Virus record (IMG/VR): IMGVR_UViG_3300044568_003431
Location: 1-32,429 of that record
Direction: 5' to 3' (one strand)
DNA: 32,429 nucleotides
Origin: a virus
Numbering within the stretch: the first letter of the stretch is position 1; the number at the start of each line of letters is the position of its first letter. Under the pieces are notes generated by a model that was not told the DNA's origin, searched no databases, and saw only the letters and a list, made by a program, of their open reading frames with translations. A program made the position numbers and the translations under genes. Shown here in pieces: positions 17,156-25,894 of this stretch.

Positions 17156-17163
17156 TATAGATA
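17156..17163 (+). promoter_or_regulatory. Weak late-promoter-like octamer before the giant gene
   Basis: TATAGATA differs by one base from the T4-type late consensus TATAAATA and ends 9 bases before the ATG. If used as in T4, transcription would start about four bases before the ATG, giving an almost leaderless message; this would fit the absence of a ribosome site. The evidence is a single near-match in AT-rich DNA. Confidence 0.15.
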
Positions 17164-17172
17164 CTTTATACC

Positions 17173-18714
17173 ATGTATAGTAGCTCAATTTCATCAATCA
17201 AAATGCTAGGCCCGGATGGCCCCACTGGTCCTATAGGACGAACTGGTGCTACTGGTGCTACTGGCACAACAGGTGCTACTGGAGCAACAGGTACATATGG
17301 TAAATATGTAATTTCTATTCAAGGAATAACCACCGGAGTAGTATTAACATTTTCTGACGGAGTGACTTCTGAAATAAAAGGAACATTTCGCGGAACGACC
17401 GGATATGGTAATACTGAAATACCAGAATCTGTAGGTGAGGGTATTTCTATAGTCGGATCTTCTTCTGAAGGTCAATTAAATATCAAAGGTATCAGTGGTG
17501 TTGGTTCTCTTGTTGTCACTACAACGAATAACAATTTATTAATTGATACGACTTACACATCTACGGTGGGAAATTTGTACTCGCTCGGATTGTCCGCAGA
17601 TACTTTAATGTATCTAAAGGGATCTAATCTGGCATCAAGTACGCGGGTCAAACTAGACGGTACTGGAAATATGAACTTCCAGAACCAATTCTTTTTGAAC
17701 GATTCTGCTTATACAAAAAGAGTAGGGCCGGTTAAGAAAAATCAATATGTTGGTGTCAATGGAGAACTAGAAAATTTTACCATAGGAACAACTGGTGGAA
17801 TTTATATTGATCTAGAGAATGGTGGTTTTTACGTTCTACAAACACCAATTGGCATTGCAGGATTTACTGGTTCATTTAAACAAAATGAAATTATAACTGC
17901 AACCGTTCTATTTACTTCTGATGATATCTGGAAGTTCCCAGAAAATGTTTATTTTGAAGAGAATGAAAACTACTTTACTTGTGGTAAAAGCATAGTCAAT
18001 CTATTTTCTTTTGACGCAGGAAACAACTGGTATGCAGTAGTTTCTCAAAGAGGAATAGATTTAACCTATACAAATAGGGATACCTTTGCCAATATAGAAT
18101 CTTGCGTTCCTGCACTTTCAACTGGTTCTTGCTGCTATACCAAATATCCAGAAAATACATTAAATTGTTTAGATTATTCTACAAAAGATCAATGTGATTT
18201 ATTGGGTGGTAGATTCTCTCCTCTTGTTTCTTGTGTAGAATCATGTGGTACTGAATTGGGTCTTTGTTGTTCAAACGGACAATGCATAGAAAATGTAAGT
18301 GTAGAAGAATGTTCTTTCTTTGGTGGAAATTTCTATTCTGGCATTGCTTGTGGAACCTATCCAAACAATTCTAGTGGAAAAAATTATGAAAGCGTTATAA
18401 CAGAAGGTCGTTTGTGCTTTGACCCATGTGAAACTGAAAAATTGTCATGCTGTAAAGATGGAAACTGTATAGGTGATCAACTTTCCAGAATACAATGTGA
18501 GTTGATTTTGGGCGGTAGATCATTTACAGGCGGAGATTGTTCTACTACAAATTGCTGCGAGAAGAATATAGGAAGAGGTGCTTGCTGTGCATGTGCTGCT
18601 AAAGATCTTCTTTGCTTTGATGATTTGACTCCAGCAGAATGCAAAAGTGCCGAATATGATGGCATTTTTATGGGTGAAGAAGAGCGATGCGAGAATGTAA
18701 ATTGCAGATGTGTT
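17173..18714 (+). repeat. Paralogous gene-front copy B (partner 13628-15169)
   Basis: This is the second copy of the shared front module. It carries the partners of the 50- and 38-base identical tracts, at 17593-17642 and 17659-17696, while flanking codons differ mostly at third positions. Confidence 0.8.
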
Positions 18715-21700
18715 GGTGGCACAGACACACCCCCAGTAAACAATCCTCCGGTTTTTGATTTAGTATTAACGACACCAACTGTGTTGCCGAATGAAACTGC
18801 AACGATTAATATTCTAAATGCATCTGATCCAGAAAATAATGCACTTACATATAGAGTCATAGTAAATAGATTACAACCATCTACTACAGAAGTTTATAGA
18901 ACTGAATTTGTTTCTTTACCAAATTTACAACTTACATCATATACAACACAAGCATTGCAACAATTTGGTACAGAAACTACAAGTTATGAAATAATAGTGT
19001 CACTCAAAGATACTGGAAATAATGTAACAACAAAATCAGTATCTTTGAACATACAAACACAAAATCCGGTTATTGAATCCTTAACAGAATTTCCAGATGT
19101 AATAACGCTACAATCTCTACCAACCACAATTGAAAGAACAATTGCTGCCCAAGCATATGATCCAGATGGTGGAGATGTAACATATCAATTTGAAGTATTA
19201 ACAAATACAGGAAACTCTCAAACAACCATAACACCAATTACAGAATCTTCTGTTAAACTTTCTGTAGATGCTCCCTCGGATGAAGTAAATTCTTTCTTTA
19301 TTACAGTAAAATGCACAGTAACTGATGATGAAGGTCAGACTTCAACAAGAAATACTGTTCTGGCCTTTACAAGAGATTTATTACCAACATTCACATTAAC
19401 AGTAACACCCGCATCTGGAAATGTTGGAACTTCATTTACAGCAAAGGCACAAATAGATGCAAATCAAGGAAATTTAAAATATAAGTGGGATACGATTTAT
19501 CCTGATTCTTCTATAACCTCTACGGAATATGAAAATCTTCCACCACTATCTGGTGTTGCAAATATTCAAAAAATAATACCATCTACTATGGTTGGTACTT
19601 ATAAAGCAAGATTTACTTTACAACAAGATCCTTTTGATGCATTCAATACAGTTACAAAAGAAGTATCATTCATAGTAACAAATAATAATCCAGTAATTAC
19701 ATCACAAACACCAGATGAAACAATTACTGTAAATGCAACAGAAGCAGTAAATATTACAAGAACTCTTAGTATAACCGCAATCGATGATGAAACTTTAACA
19801 TATAATTGGGCTGTTATTTCGGGTACAGTAAACTCAATAACCGATCCAACTACTTCATCTATAACAGTAAATCTGAGAAATACAGGTACATATCAATTTA
19901 GATGCACGGTCACGGATCCATCTGGAGCAACAGCGCAGGCAACCATTTCGATTATAATAAATCGTAGTGGTGCGCCAATAATCACAACAATAAGTTCGGA
20001 TTTTAATGTAAATCCAGATACAAGTTTTACAGTTTTTGCAAGTGGAATATCGGATCCAGAAAACGATGCACTTGAATTTAAATGGGTTCTCACTAAAGAC
20101 ACAGTAGATGGTATTATAGACACAGAGATTCCATATGCTTCATTATTGTCATCTACTTCATCATATAACGTGGCGGGTGGTAGACCGGGTGGATTGACAG
20201 ATAAAATATACTATGCAACATTATATGTCAAAGATTCTCTTGGTAACGAAACAACAAAGAGTACAAAAATAACTGTTGTATCACAAATACCAACAATATC
20301 TGCAACCTATTCTCCTACAATTGACGCACCAATATATCGATTTACTGAAGTCCTTTCTGATGGTACTCTAACAACAAATTTAAGATCTAATTTTATACTA
20401 AATTGTAATTTAAACGCAACAGACCCAGATGGCGGGTCTATTGTTTCGTATAATACAACATGTTCTCCTGCTGGTGGTGTTGTTATTACAAATGCTAATT
20501 CTTCTACTCCTACTTTGACATTTGCAAGAACAGGAACATTTAATCTTTCCCATTATTCAATAGACAACGAAGGACAACAAAGTACAGTTTTAACTAAAAC
20601 TTTTCAAATTGTTAGAAATGAATTACCAGTAATTGACACTACCCAGACACAAACTTCCATATCTGCTAGTTGTTCTGAACTAATTACTGGAAAAAATATT
20701 GCAATTGTAGCAAATGTAACTGACGATTTAACGCCAGTAAATCAATTAATCACACAAATACAATTTGATGCTATCCAATCAACAGCAGGAATAAATGCTC
20801 AATTTGTCTCTACTAGTACACAAAATAATACAATAACTTCAATTTTTAACATTACTGGTGCTGGTACTTATGTATTTAAAGTATCAGTGACTGAACAGGG
20901 TTTTGCAAACACTTCAGATTCTACTATTTCTCAAAGTGTAACAAAAGATGTTTTCATTAGTGTAACACAAGAAATTAATAATCCACCAGTAATAACAAAT
21001 CCGACTTCTATAAATTTTTCAAATCCACTTCCTGCGACTATAGGACCATTTGATTTCAGTGCAGCAGATTCTAATGGCATATCAAATATTGCATTTGTTC
21101 TTGGGTCTTTACAACCAACGGGATATTTTACCCGTGGTGTTAATTCTTTCAATTCAGCAAATAATACTTTTAGTATTTTCTTAAATAAAGATCCAACTAA
21201 AACTGCTGCTGACTTTGTAAGTGTAACAAATGGATTTTCTTTTAAAGTCAGAGCAACTGATACTTGTACTGCATTCACTGACAGCACATATACATTTTTT
21301 GTTGTCAATACTGGTCCAACAGTTCAAATAACATCCCCGGCTAATCCAACATCATTAACATTACCAATAACATCACAATCAATAACAGCAGTTGCGACTG
21401 ATCCAGATCAATCCACATTTACATATAATTGGAGTTTGAGCGGGCCGAGTACAACATATACATTTACACCAAACAATTCTACAAGCGGAACAACTATTCT
21501 TTCTGGATTGAACAAAGGCGGAACACATGTTGCTACCGTTTCAGTAACAGATGCCTCTGGTTCAACATCAACCAGTACATTAACATTAAATGTGACTGAT
21601 CCAAATCCAATTGCAAATGCAGGAAACGATCAATCATACACATATGCAGCAAATACTTCTTGGCCAAAACAATTTAATTTAACTGGTTCAGGAACAGATC

Positions 21701-24700
21701 AATCTGGTGGTTCTATTTCTGCATATTCTTGGAGAATAATTACAAATCCCGGAAATGCTGCATCTTTAGTTCCTCCAATTTCTCAAAATACAGTAGTCAA
21801 TATTTCTACTTTTGGAGTGTATGTATTTGGTTTAACAATAACTGATAATAATGGAAATACTTCTTCGGAAGACACAGTTCAAATTCAATTAATATCTGAT
21901 GCTCCGCCGACAGTAAATCTTATTACTTCTACAAGCGATATAACTCTACCCAGTAATAGTGTTACATTAACTGCAACAACATCTTCCGATGTTACTTCTT
22001 TGAATATTGAGGAAACCAATGGTTATAGTGAATATACAGTAACACCAGTTTTAAATGGTCCAACAACATGGACAAGAATAATATCTGGATTAATACCAAA
22101 TACAAATGGGACTCCAAGAACATATTCTTTTGTTGCAAAGGCATCTGATGACTATCAAACTGTAACTTCCAATTCAGTAAATGTTGTAGTAAATAATCAA
22201 GCCCCAACGGCGCAAGTATTTTTACCTTCAATTCTAATTAATAATGTAAATTTTAATAATCCTTATAGTTTTGGTATTACTGGTTTTGCAAATGATCCAG
22301 ATGGAGGTTCATTAACTTCACCTACATTTACATGTGATGCATTCCCTTCTACTTATACTGGAAATATATCATTTACAAATCCAACCATATCATCTACAAG
22401 CGGCGCAGGAACAACATATAGTTCAACTTGTACTTTAGGACCAAGATTAATTCCTAGTGGAACAGCTAGCGGATATACTTTTTCTTTTAGAATAACAGAT
22501 GATGAAGGTCAGACTGTAATATCTTCAGGAAAAAACTTAGCATTTGCAAATTCTTCTCCATCTATAACAGAAACGACTAGAACATTAGTTCAAAATTTTG
22601 ATGGAGTTTCGACATCATTTAATACAAGTTTATTTAATATAACAGCAAACGATGTAAACGACCCCGCAGGGCCTTTCACCTTTAGTTGGATTGCAAGTAC
22701 TGCAATAAGACCCGCAGGGGCAGGAACTCCAAACATAATAACTCCATCATCAAGTGATGGAAAAACTAATATATTTTTTACAGATCCGCAAATAGGTGGA
22801 ACATATGGATTTACTTTAGTAGTAAGGGATCCAAATTCAACTGGAGCCTCAAGATCTTATACCATAAAAAGAAATGCAGCACCAACCGCAACAATTACTT
22901 CACCTGTAATTAACGGAACTTCTATAACTTTACCCGTAAACACAGTTTCATTGGCTTCTTCTGCATCCGATTCCGATGGATTTATCTCTACATACGCTTG
23001 GTCAATAACAGCAAAACCAAACGGAAGTAATGCATCATTGAATAGTACTAGTGTTTCTAATCCAACATTAACTGTAGATTTAGCAGGAAGTTATACAGTA
23101 CAACTAATAGTAACCGACAATAATGGAAGACAATCTACTGCTGTTACAAGACAAATAACAGTAAACGCAAATCCCGCACCAAGTATTAATAGTTTTACTG
23201 CAACCCCAACATCAGTAACTATATCAGACGGTTCTGCTGGTACATCATTAACTGTAAGTGCAACCGATCCTAATTCTCAACCATTAACTTATAGTTTTAG
23301 TCAAACTTCTCCGGCCACGCCATTAGCAACAATAGTACCCGGTTCTGGTACTAGTGCAAACACAGCAACAGTTTCTGGAATGACTGTGCCTTTTTCTTCC
23401 TCCACCACACCATCAAGTAGAACATATACGTTTAAAGTAGATGTTTCTGATGGCACAAATACAACATCACAAACAACAAATGTTGTAGTAAATAGTTCAT
23501 CCCCCACGATTAATAGTCTTAATAATGTTACTGATACTTATAGAGGATCATCACAATCTATAACAATTGGAAGTGGTGCAAGTGTTGCTGATCCAGATGG
23601 AGGATCAGTAACAACAGAATGGAGTTATGTTAGTGGTGCTGGATCTACACCAACAATAAATTCATCGACTAGTTTAAATACAACTGTTACCGGATTTAGT
23701 GTAGCAGGAACATATACATTTAGATTGAGAGTAACAGACAATGAAGGAACATATACAGAACAAAATATAACTGTTACTTTAAATGCGGCAATAACTCCAA
23801 CTGTTGCTTTTACGTCAACCGCTGCGGTTGTTGTTGCAAATGAAACAACGAGTTATAGTGGATTTAGTGTTAGAATATCAAATGCTTCAACTGCCGGCCC
23901 TTGTAATTTGACATTTAGTATTTCTCCTCCTGGTCCAACAATAGCAAATACAACATATTCAAATATTACAAATAATGCTTTAAATTATTCTACTGGTATA
24001 ATATCAAATTTAACACCCGGAATAACCTATACGATATCCGCAACTGCAACAAATCCGTCAACTTCGGCAACCGCATCAACATCACCAAATCCTACTTTAA
24101 GAAGAAATGCATTACCAAGTACACCAGCAATCTCTGGTTCAACAACTGGTTCTTCTGGAACCAAATTAACCTATACAATTACTGGCGGTTCTGCAACTGA
24201 TTCAGACGGATCAATAACAAACTATCTTTGGTCAACAACTCCGTCAACTAGTACTATATCGCCAAATAATACACCTACGGTTGGCATAACATTCAATGCA
24301 GACGGTCTTTACACTATTAAGTATACTGCTACTGACAATGATGGTGGTACATCTACTAGTGGTAATTTTACTACAACAATATCAACCGCCGTAGATGTAT
24401 GTGCTCTTAAAAACTATGCAAGATCAGGAGCAAACTCGCAAGCGTATAATTTAATAATTCCCAATGATAAAATTGCTGGATCATCAAAAACTTCTACTAC
24501 ATCTTGTTCGAGTAGTAGTGCTTTATTTACCAAATTTAGTAGTGGTGGTACAGATGATTACGATTATTTAGGTACAAAAACAAGTGCAATATCATGGAAA
24601 ATTAATCCAGTACAACCTACAGGAAACGACGATACAGGAACAAAATGGCCTTATTCTAATTTTGTATTAAGAAGAGGAAATTTTGCTACTCAAAATGTTG

Positions 24701-25893
24701 ATATTATAGTAGAGTCTGTAGGTGGATGGGATAGTTCGGATTATCACACATTATTCCGTAGCAACGCAAACAAAGTAGCCAGACCATTTGATTTGACTTT
24801 TGCTGATGTATCGAGTACTTTCTATTTTCCAAACTTTACAAATCGAGAGTTATATTCTAATAGATTTATACAATTCATGTCAGATGATTATGGTTTCAAT
24901 GCAGGAGGAGATTTTACTTTAGATTTGGCATTAGGAATTCCTTTTATATTTAAATGTTCATGTTGGGATGCCACCGATAAATTGGTCTATACAAAGTGGT
25001 ATGACTATGTAAACCAAACAGGCACTCAAGGGTTTAATTTAGCATGTCCCGCAGGAAGTACACGACAACCTAGATCATTAATTGTAGTTCGATATAGACA
25101 ACCAACACCATTAAGTGGCGCGGTTACTAATAATACAGTCGGTGCTAATATAATTAACAGCACAAATTGTCATAGTATCGATACTACGGGTGCAGCAGTA
25201 ATAACAACAGATATAACTGCATATTATGTTTCAATTGACAACGATGTCTCTAGAGTTGGCACCACCGACACTTGCAAATTGGGTATTGGTAGATATCGAT
25301 TGATGAAATATGAACTCAATTTTCCTGCAAATTTAAAAAATGATTTAAGTGGCGAACTTACAACAACAAATTGTGAGAGCAATGATTCAGTTCCCGGAAC
25401 ATGCGAAGGGGCCGCAAATAGATACAGACCTGTTCCAAGCGGTCCTACAGTAAATTATCAACCTTTATTTAATAGCGACATCAGTTACGATAGAATAACA
25501 AATGTACCAGAAACATGCAATACCTGCACAGTCAACCCCGGAGTATTGACAGGAAAGATGAAAGAAAGAACTTGGGCTAATAGAAACGAAACTACTAAAT
25601 TAGGATTAGTAGCAAATACTGCATGGCAACCACCGGAATTTATATGTGTTGCTGATTGTGAAAATTCAAGTTATCAAAATGGTGGAGTTTGTATATCAAC
25701 AATGACAGGGCTTTGTGCTCCCCCTCCACTCAATTTTGTACCAGAAGGCGTACCACCTGTTATAAATTCCTCTGGAAACGATAATCTAGTTTATATTAAA
25801 ATATATAATACAGAGGATCCTACACAATACGAATGTGTTCCTGTTCTTTATGATCCAGATTTAATAAAACAATACGAACTTTGCGAGAGTTAA
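17173..25893 (+). CDS. Giant collagen-like, Cys-module and Ig/PKD-repeat surface protein
   Basis: This is a 2906-residue protein. Residues 1-45 are the leader and collagen-like run, about 46-300 the conserved beta domain, and 319-513 four Cys modules; all of these are shared with the preceding gene. From about 520 to 2405 there are roughly 18 tandem Ig/PKD- or cadherin-like domains of about 100 residues, marked by repeated cores such as SDPENNALTYRV, YDPDGGDVTYQF, TDPDQSTFTYNW, SDSDGFISTYAW and ADPDGGSVTTEW, with closing strands of the type GTYxFRxxVTDxxG. The last 500 residues (from VDVCALKNYA) are a non-repeated domain with scattered Cys and an ending, KIYNTEDPTQYECVPVL...QYELCES, homologous to the preceding gene's. 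The Asp-rich repeats are compatible with calcium-stiffened rods. I infer a long extended virion fibre or adhesin. The reading frame is uninterrupted over 8.7 kb, so it is under selection. No clear ribosome site precedes the ATG. Confidence 0.75.
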   Translation: MYSSSISSIKMLGPDGPTGPIGRTGATGATGTTGATGATGTYGKYVISIQGITTGVVLTFSDGVTSEIKGTFRGTTGYGNTEIPESVGEGISIVGSSSEGQLNIKGISGVGSLVVTTTNNNLLIDTTYTSTVGNLYSLGLSADTLMYLKGSNLASSTRVKLDGTGNMNFQNQFFLNDSAYTKRVGPVKKNQYVGVNGELENFTIGTTGGIYIDLENGGFYVLQTPIGIAGFTGSFKQNEIITATVLFTSDDIWKFPENVYFEENENYFTCGKSIVNLFSFDAGNNWYAVVSQRGIDLTYTNRDTFANIESCVPALSTGSCCYTKYPENTLNCLDYSTKDQCDLLGGRFSPLVSCVESCGTELGLCCSNGQCIENVSVEECSFFGGNFYSGIACGTYPNNSSGKNYESVITEGRLCFDPCETEKLSCCKDGNCIGDQLSRIQCELILGGRSFTGGDCSTTNCCEKNIGRGACCACAAKDLLCFDDLTPAECKSAEYDGIFMGEEERCENVNCRCVGGTDTPPVNNPPVFDLVLTTPTVLPNETATINILNASDPENNALTYRVIVNRLQPSTTEVYRTEFVSLPNLQLTSYTTQALQQFGTETTSYEIIVSLKDTGNNVTTKSVSLNIQTQNPVIESLTEFPDVITLQSLPTTIERTIAAQAYDPDGGDVTYQFEVLTNTGNSQTTITPITESSVKLSVDAPSDEVNSFFITVKCTVTDDEGQTSTRNTVLAFTRDLLPTFTLTVTPASGNVGTSFTAKAQIDANQGNLKYKWDTIYPDSSITSTEYENLPPLSGVANIQKIIPSTMVGTYKARFTLQQDPFDAFNTVTKEVSFIVTNNNPVITSQTPDETITVNATEAVNITRTLSITAIDDETLTYNWAVISGTVNSITDPTTSSITVNLRNTGTYQFRCTVTDPSGATAQATISIIINRSGAPIITTISSDFNVNPDTSFTVFASGISDPENDALEFKWVLTKDTVDGIIDTEIPYASLLSSTSSYNVAGGRPGGLTDKIYYATLYVKDSLGNETTKSTKITVVSQIPTISATYSPTIDAPIYRFTEVLSDGTLTTNLRSNFILNCNLNATDPDGGSIVSYNTTCSPAGGVVITNANSSTPTLTFARTGTFNLSHYSIDNEGQQSTVLTKTFQIVRNELPVIDTTQTQTSISASCSELITGKNIAIVANVTDDLTPVNQLITQIQFDAIQSTAGINAQFVSTSTQNNTITSIFNITGAGTYVFKVSVTEQGFANTSDSTISQSVTKDVFISVTQEINNPPVITNPTSINFSNPLPATIGPFDFSAADSNGISNIAFVLGSLQPTGYFTRGVNSFNSANNTFSIFLNKDPTKTAADFVSVTNGFSFKVRATDTCTAFTDSTYTFFVVNTGPTVQITSPANPTSLTLPITSQSITAVATDPDQSTFTYNWSLSGPSTTYTFTPNNSTSGTTILSGLNKGGTHVATVSVTDASGSTSTSTLTLNVTDPNPIANAGNDQSYTYAANTSWPKQFNLTGSGTDQSGGSISAYSWRIITNPGNAASLVPPISQNTVVNISTFGVYVFGLTITDNNGNTSSEDTVQIQLISDAPPTVNLITSTSDITLPSNSVTLTATTSSDVTSLNIEETNGYSEYTVTPVLNGPTTWTRIISGLIPNTNGTPRTYSFVAKASDDYQTVTSNSVNVVVNNQAPTAQVFLPSILINNVNFNNPYSFGITGFANDPDGGSLTSPTFTCDAFPSTYTGNISFTNPTISSTSGAGTTYSSTCTLGPRLIPSGTASGYTFSFRITDDEGQTVISSGKNLAFANSSPSITETTRTLVQNFDGVSTSFNTSLFNITANDVNDPAGPFTFSWIASTAIRPAGAGTPNIITPSSSDGKTNIFFTDPQIGGTYGFTLVVRDPNSTGASRSYTIKRNAAPTATITSPVINGTSITLPVNTVSLASSASDSDGFISTYAWSITAKPNGSNASLNSTSVSNPTLTVDLAGSYTVQLIVTDNNGRQSTAVTRQITVNANPAPSINSFTATPTSVTISDGSAGTSLTVSATDPNSQPLTYSFSQTSPATPLATIVPGSGTSANTATVSGMTVPFSSSTTPSSRTYTFKVDVSDGTNTTSQTTNVVVNSSSPTINSLNNVTDTYRGSSQSITIGSGASVADPDGGSVTTEWSYVSGAGSTPTINSSTSLNTTVTGFSVAGTYTFRLRVTDNEGTYTEQNITVTLNAAITPTVAFTSTAAVVVANETTSYSGFSVRISNASTAGPCNLTFSISPPGPTIANTTYSNITNNALNYSTGIISNLTPGITYTISATATNPSTSATASTSPNPTLRRNALPSTPAISGSTTGSSGTKLTYTITGGSATDSDGSITNYLWSTTPSTSTISPNNTPTVGITFNADGLYTIKYTATDNDGGTSTSGNFTTTISTAVDVCALKNYARSGANSQAYNLIIPNDKIAGSSKTSTTSCSSSSALFTKFSSGGTDDYDYLGTKTSAISWKINPVQPTGNDDTGTKWPYSNFVLRRGNFATQNVDIIVESVGGWDSSDYHTLFRSNANKVARPFDLTFADVSSTFYFPNFTNRELYSNRFIQFMSDDYGFNAGGDFTLDLALGIPFIFKCSCWDATDKLVYTKWYDYVNQTGTQGFNLACPAGSTRQPRSLIVVRYRQPTPLSGAVTNNTVGANIINSTNCHSIDTTGAAVITTDITAYYVSIDNDVSRVGTTDTCKLGIGRYRLMKYELNFPANLKNDLSGELTTTNCESNDSVPGTCEGAANRYRPVPSGPTVNYQPLFNSDISYDRITNVPETCNTCTVNPGVLTGKMKERTWANRNETTKLGLVANTAWQPPEFICVADCENSSYQNGGVCISTMTGLCAPPPLNFVPEGVPPVINSSGNDNLVYIKIYNTEDPTQYECVPVLYDPDLIKQYELCES
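17209..17307 (+). repeat. Collagen-like Gly-X-Y codon repeat, giant gene
   Basis: Eleven consecutive triplets (Gly-Pro-Asp to Gly-Lys-Tyr), with GGTGCTACTGGTGCTACTGG-type nine-base units. It is the counterpart of the tract in the preceding gene. Confidence 0.82.
18730..24390 (+). repeat. Array of about 18 Ig/PKD-like domain repeats
   Basis: Within the giant gene, about 1885 codons encode successive domains with the motif [ST]-D-x-[DE]-x-x-x-[IVL]-x-x-[FY]-x-[WF] and linker starts such as NNPPV, NNNPVI, NSSPTI or NANPAPSI. The DNA is not an exact tandem repeat. Copies are clearly diverged, so the array is old or diversifying rather than freshly amplified. Counting is by eye; two or three weak units could change the total. 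Confidence 0.75.
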
Positions 25894-25894
25894 T

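Noticed and set aside
17209-17307. Nine-base repeats suggesting a CRISPR or tandem satellite
   Set aside because: They are codon repeats for collagen-like Gly-X-Y triplets in frame with the gene; there are no spacers.
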